Position numbers and translations under genes: made by a program. This document shows positions 13,001-16,000 of a DNA stretch of 44,456 nt, piece after piece (position 1 is the first letter of the stretch; every line of letters starts with the position of its first letter). Below the pieces are notes generated by a model. The model saw only the letters and a program-made list of their open reading frames with translations. It was not told the DNA's origin and searched no databases. Source of the DNA: Alphaproteobacteria bacterium (GTDB lineage Bacteria > Pseudomonadota > Alphaproteobacteria > UBA3830); assembly GCA_025998595.1 (NCBI GenBank), contig BNWE01000003.1, forward strand, positions 1 to 44,456, read 5' to 3'.

Positions 13001-16000
13001 CTAGCCACTTGTCATCAACGTACGAAGCGCCTCCCAACCAACCACCGCTATTATCTATGTAAGTGAGAGAGCCCGAGCCCGTAGCACCACCATCTGGTAT
13101 CTGCTGCGTCCATGTCAATCCGTCATTACTCGTCGCCACATAACCACACTTATTCACCGCCAGCAATTTGTCATCACCGTATGAAGCACCTCCAAACCAA
13201 GCGTTTGACATTATGTCGCCAAGAGAGCCCGAGCCCGTAGCACCACCATCTGGTATCTGCTGCGTCCACGTCACTCCGTCCATACTCGTCGCCACATAAC
13301 CATTCTCATTCACCGCTAGCCATTTGTCATCACCGTACGAAGCGCCTCCACGCCAACCGGTTGGCTGTATGTCACAAAGGGAGCCACTGCCCGTAGCACC
13401 ACCATCTGGTATCTGCTGCGTCCACGTCACTCCGTCCGTACTCGTCGCCACATAACCATTACAATTCACCGCTAGCCACTTGTCATCACCGTACGAAGCG
13501 CCTACAAGCCAATCGTATGACTGTATGGCGCAAAGAGAGCCCGAGCCAGTAGCACCACCATCTGGTATCTCCTGCGTCCATGTCACTCCGTCCGTACTCG
13601 TCGCCACATAACCATTAAAATTCACCGCTAGCCACTTGCTCCCGTTGTAGCCGAGGCCTCCATTATCAAGCCAATCGCCGTTTTGGATGAAGCACAAGTT
13701 GCCAACCTCCTTCCAGCCGATCGCTTTTCTCACGGTTAGCGTGATTGTCTTCTTATCTGGAACGTGGATGCGGCCTGTGACGTTTTCTCTGCAATCGAGG
13801 CCATTTCCAATGCTGTAGCTGTGGGCGCCGGAAATAGTGGCGTAAGTCATGACTTCACCGGCTATTTTGTTCTGATCAAAATGGATGACGTCCGTAACCT
13901 CTGTAGTTTCCGGTTCTTGGGAAGCGTAGGTCATCATCTCGCTCTGGTATTCCCCTGCGGCAATGTTAAGGACGTCCGGAACATCTGTAGTTTCCGGTTC
14001 CTTGGAAGCGTAGGTCATCACCTCGCTCTGGTATCCCCCTGCGGCAATGTTAAGGACGTCCGGAACATCTGTAGTTTCCGGTTCCTGAGTAGCATAGGTC
14101 AGTAGCTCGCTCTGGTAGGCTCCTGCGGCAATATTGATAGCGTCGGTGACCGCGGTCGTGGCAGTGTCCGGTTGCTGTGCGGCATAACTCAGCAGCTCAC
14201 TCCTATAGTTCCTGGAAGCGATGTCAAGAACATCGGTGCTGCTCGGAATAGTGGTCGTAACTGTATCCGGTTCCAGTGGAGCGTATGTCATTACCTTGCT
14301 CTTGTAGTTTCCGGCAGCAATGTCCATGACGTCGGGAATGTTCTCGGTCGTAACAATCTCCGAAGGCAATGGAGCATAACTCATCAGCTCGCTCCTGTAG
14401 TTTCCGCCGGCAACATCGAGAGTATCGGAGGTTGTGACGATTCCAGGTTTCATGGGAGCGTAGGTCAGTAGCTTGCCCTTGTAGTCTCCTGCAGCAACGT
14501 TAACGATATCCTGCACATCCTCCTCATGTGGCTCCGGCGTATACGTAAGCTTGCCACTGGAAATGGTAGCCGAGGGAGAAGTGTTGTGTCCGAGTGGAAC
14601 CGTAATTGTGGAACTGTTGCTGCCATTGCTAATGGGTTCAAATTTTAAGTCTGGTGCAGAAGTAGCGTCCCCAGGAATTGTATAATGGATGGGATTTGCG
14701 TTGGTGATCGAAATCTCATTCTTTGACAGGATTTCGTATTGCAAACCACCGTCGTTGTCTTTAGGAGTTGGTGCAACGTTGGTAATCTCGAGAAATTTCG
14801 GCAAATTATCAGGAGGAGGATCGTAGTAAGTGTAGGAAATCAAATTAGACGCCGCTCCCGCGGAACTATTGGCGTCTGCAATGATGAAATCTCCGAATTC
14901 CGATCCCAATCCCGTTCCAACGCTACTGTATTTCAATACGCCATCTGCAGACGTCAATGCCGACGTACCTTTCTTCTCTTTTTCGTTAACATTGGTGCCG
15001 CCGAGACTGCTGCCCGCGCCAATGGTGTAGATCTGGGCGTCATTATCCACTGGTGGAACATATTTCAATAGTGCGGCGTCGTCTACAGGGGGCGGAAATG
15101 ACAGAACATATTTCTCCGGCGCTAGTGGGCCGTACATCAGTACATTATTAGTGCCGTTTTCATTGCCGTTTTCATTGCCGTTTTCATTGCCGTTTTCATT
15201 GCCGTTTTCATTGCTGTTTTCATTGCCGTTTTCATTGCCGTTTTCATTGCCGTTTTCATTGCCGTTTTTATTAGTGCCAATTTTATTGCCGATTTCGAGT
15301 ATGTTCGAATTGCCAAAATTGATGACGTTATTGACAGTCTCCGGCGTCGAACTGAAAGAATGCCATAAATCTCCGCAGGTTCTGTTGGTTATGAAATCAA
15401 CGTAGGCTAGATCATTGTAAGTGATCAAAATCGGCTCGATGTGGCTAATGTCGGCGTTTGTGATTTCCGCAGATATCAGTTTGACATTGCTCCCGTTGAA
15501 GGAAATGCTGTAATCGTTTTCGTCATCTTGTTTATCTTTAATCCAATTCGAACTAACGAAAATTTCCTGCCGGCCGATGATGTTCATGGTTAAGCTTCCT
15601 GTGGTGCTGGCAGTATTGGCAAGGTTTGCGAGCGTGAAGGAACCGCTGGCGGTAGTGGCCATTTTGCCATCTTTGTTCATTGCAATCCATTGGCCGTTCC
15701 AATAGAATGCGCCTCCGTACCATCCATTGTTATTTATGGAAAGGAGAGAACCGGTGGAAGAATTCTGCCGTGTCCAGCTGGCTCCGCCGGTACTCGTGGC
15801 CACCTTACCTCCTTGGTTCATTGCCAACCACTGGCCGTTCCCGTAGGAAATTCCACTCCAATTGGTCGCCTCTATGGAATTAAGAGAGCCTTCTCCGGTA
15901 GAGGTTCCAACCTGTGTCCAAGTGGCTCTGTCGGTGCTTGCAGCCACTTTGCCATTGTCATTTATCGCTAACCACTTGCCGCTGCCGTAGGAAACTCCAC

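Noticed and set aside
15153..15272. 12-bp repeats as a regulatory iteron or origin element
   Set aside because: They lie inside an open coding frame and encode a simple NGNE tract.
21..15405. Long plus-strand frames (for example 21-755, 2898-3806, 5019-6077, 9575-10246)
   Set aside because: They mirror the giant minus-strand gene, usually in its complementary frame. They have no ribosome-binding sites, no recognisable domains and compositions typical of antisense shadows of repeats.
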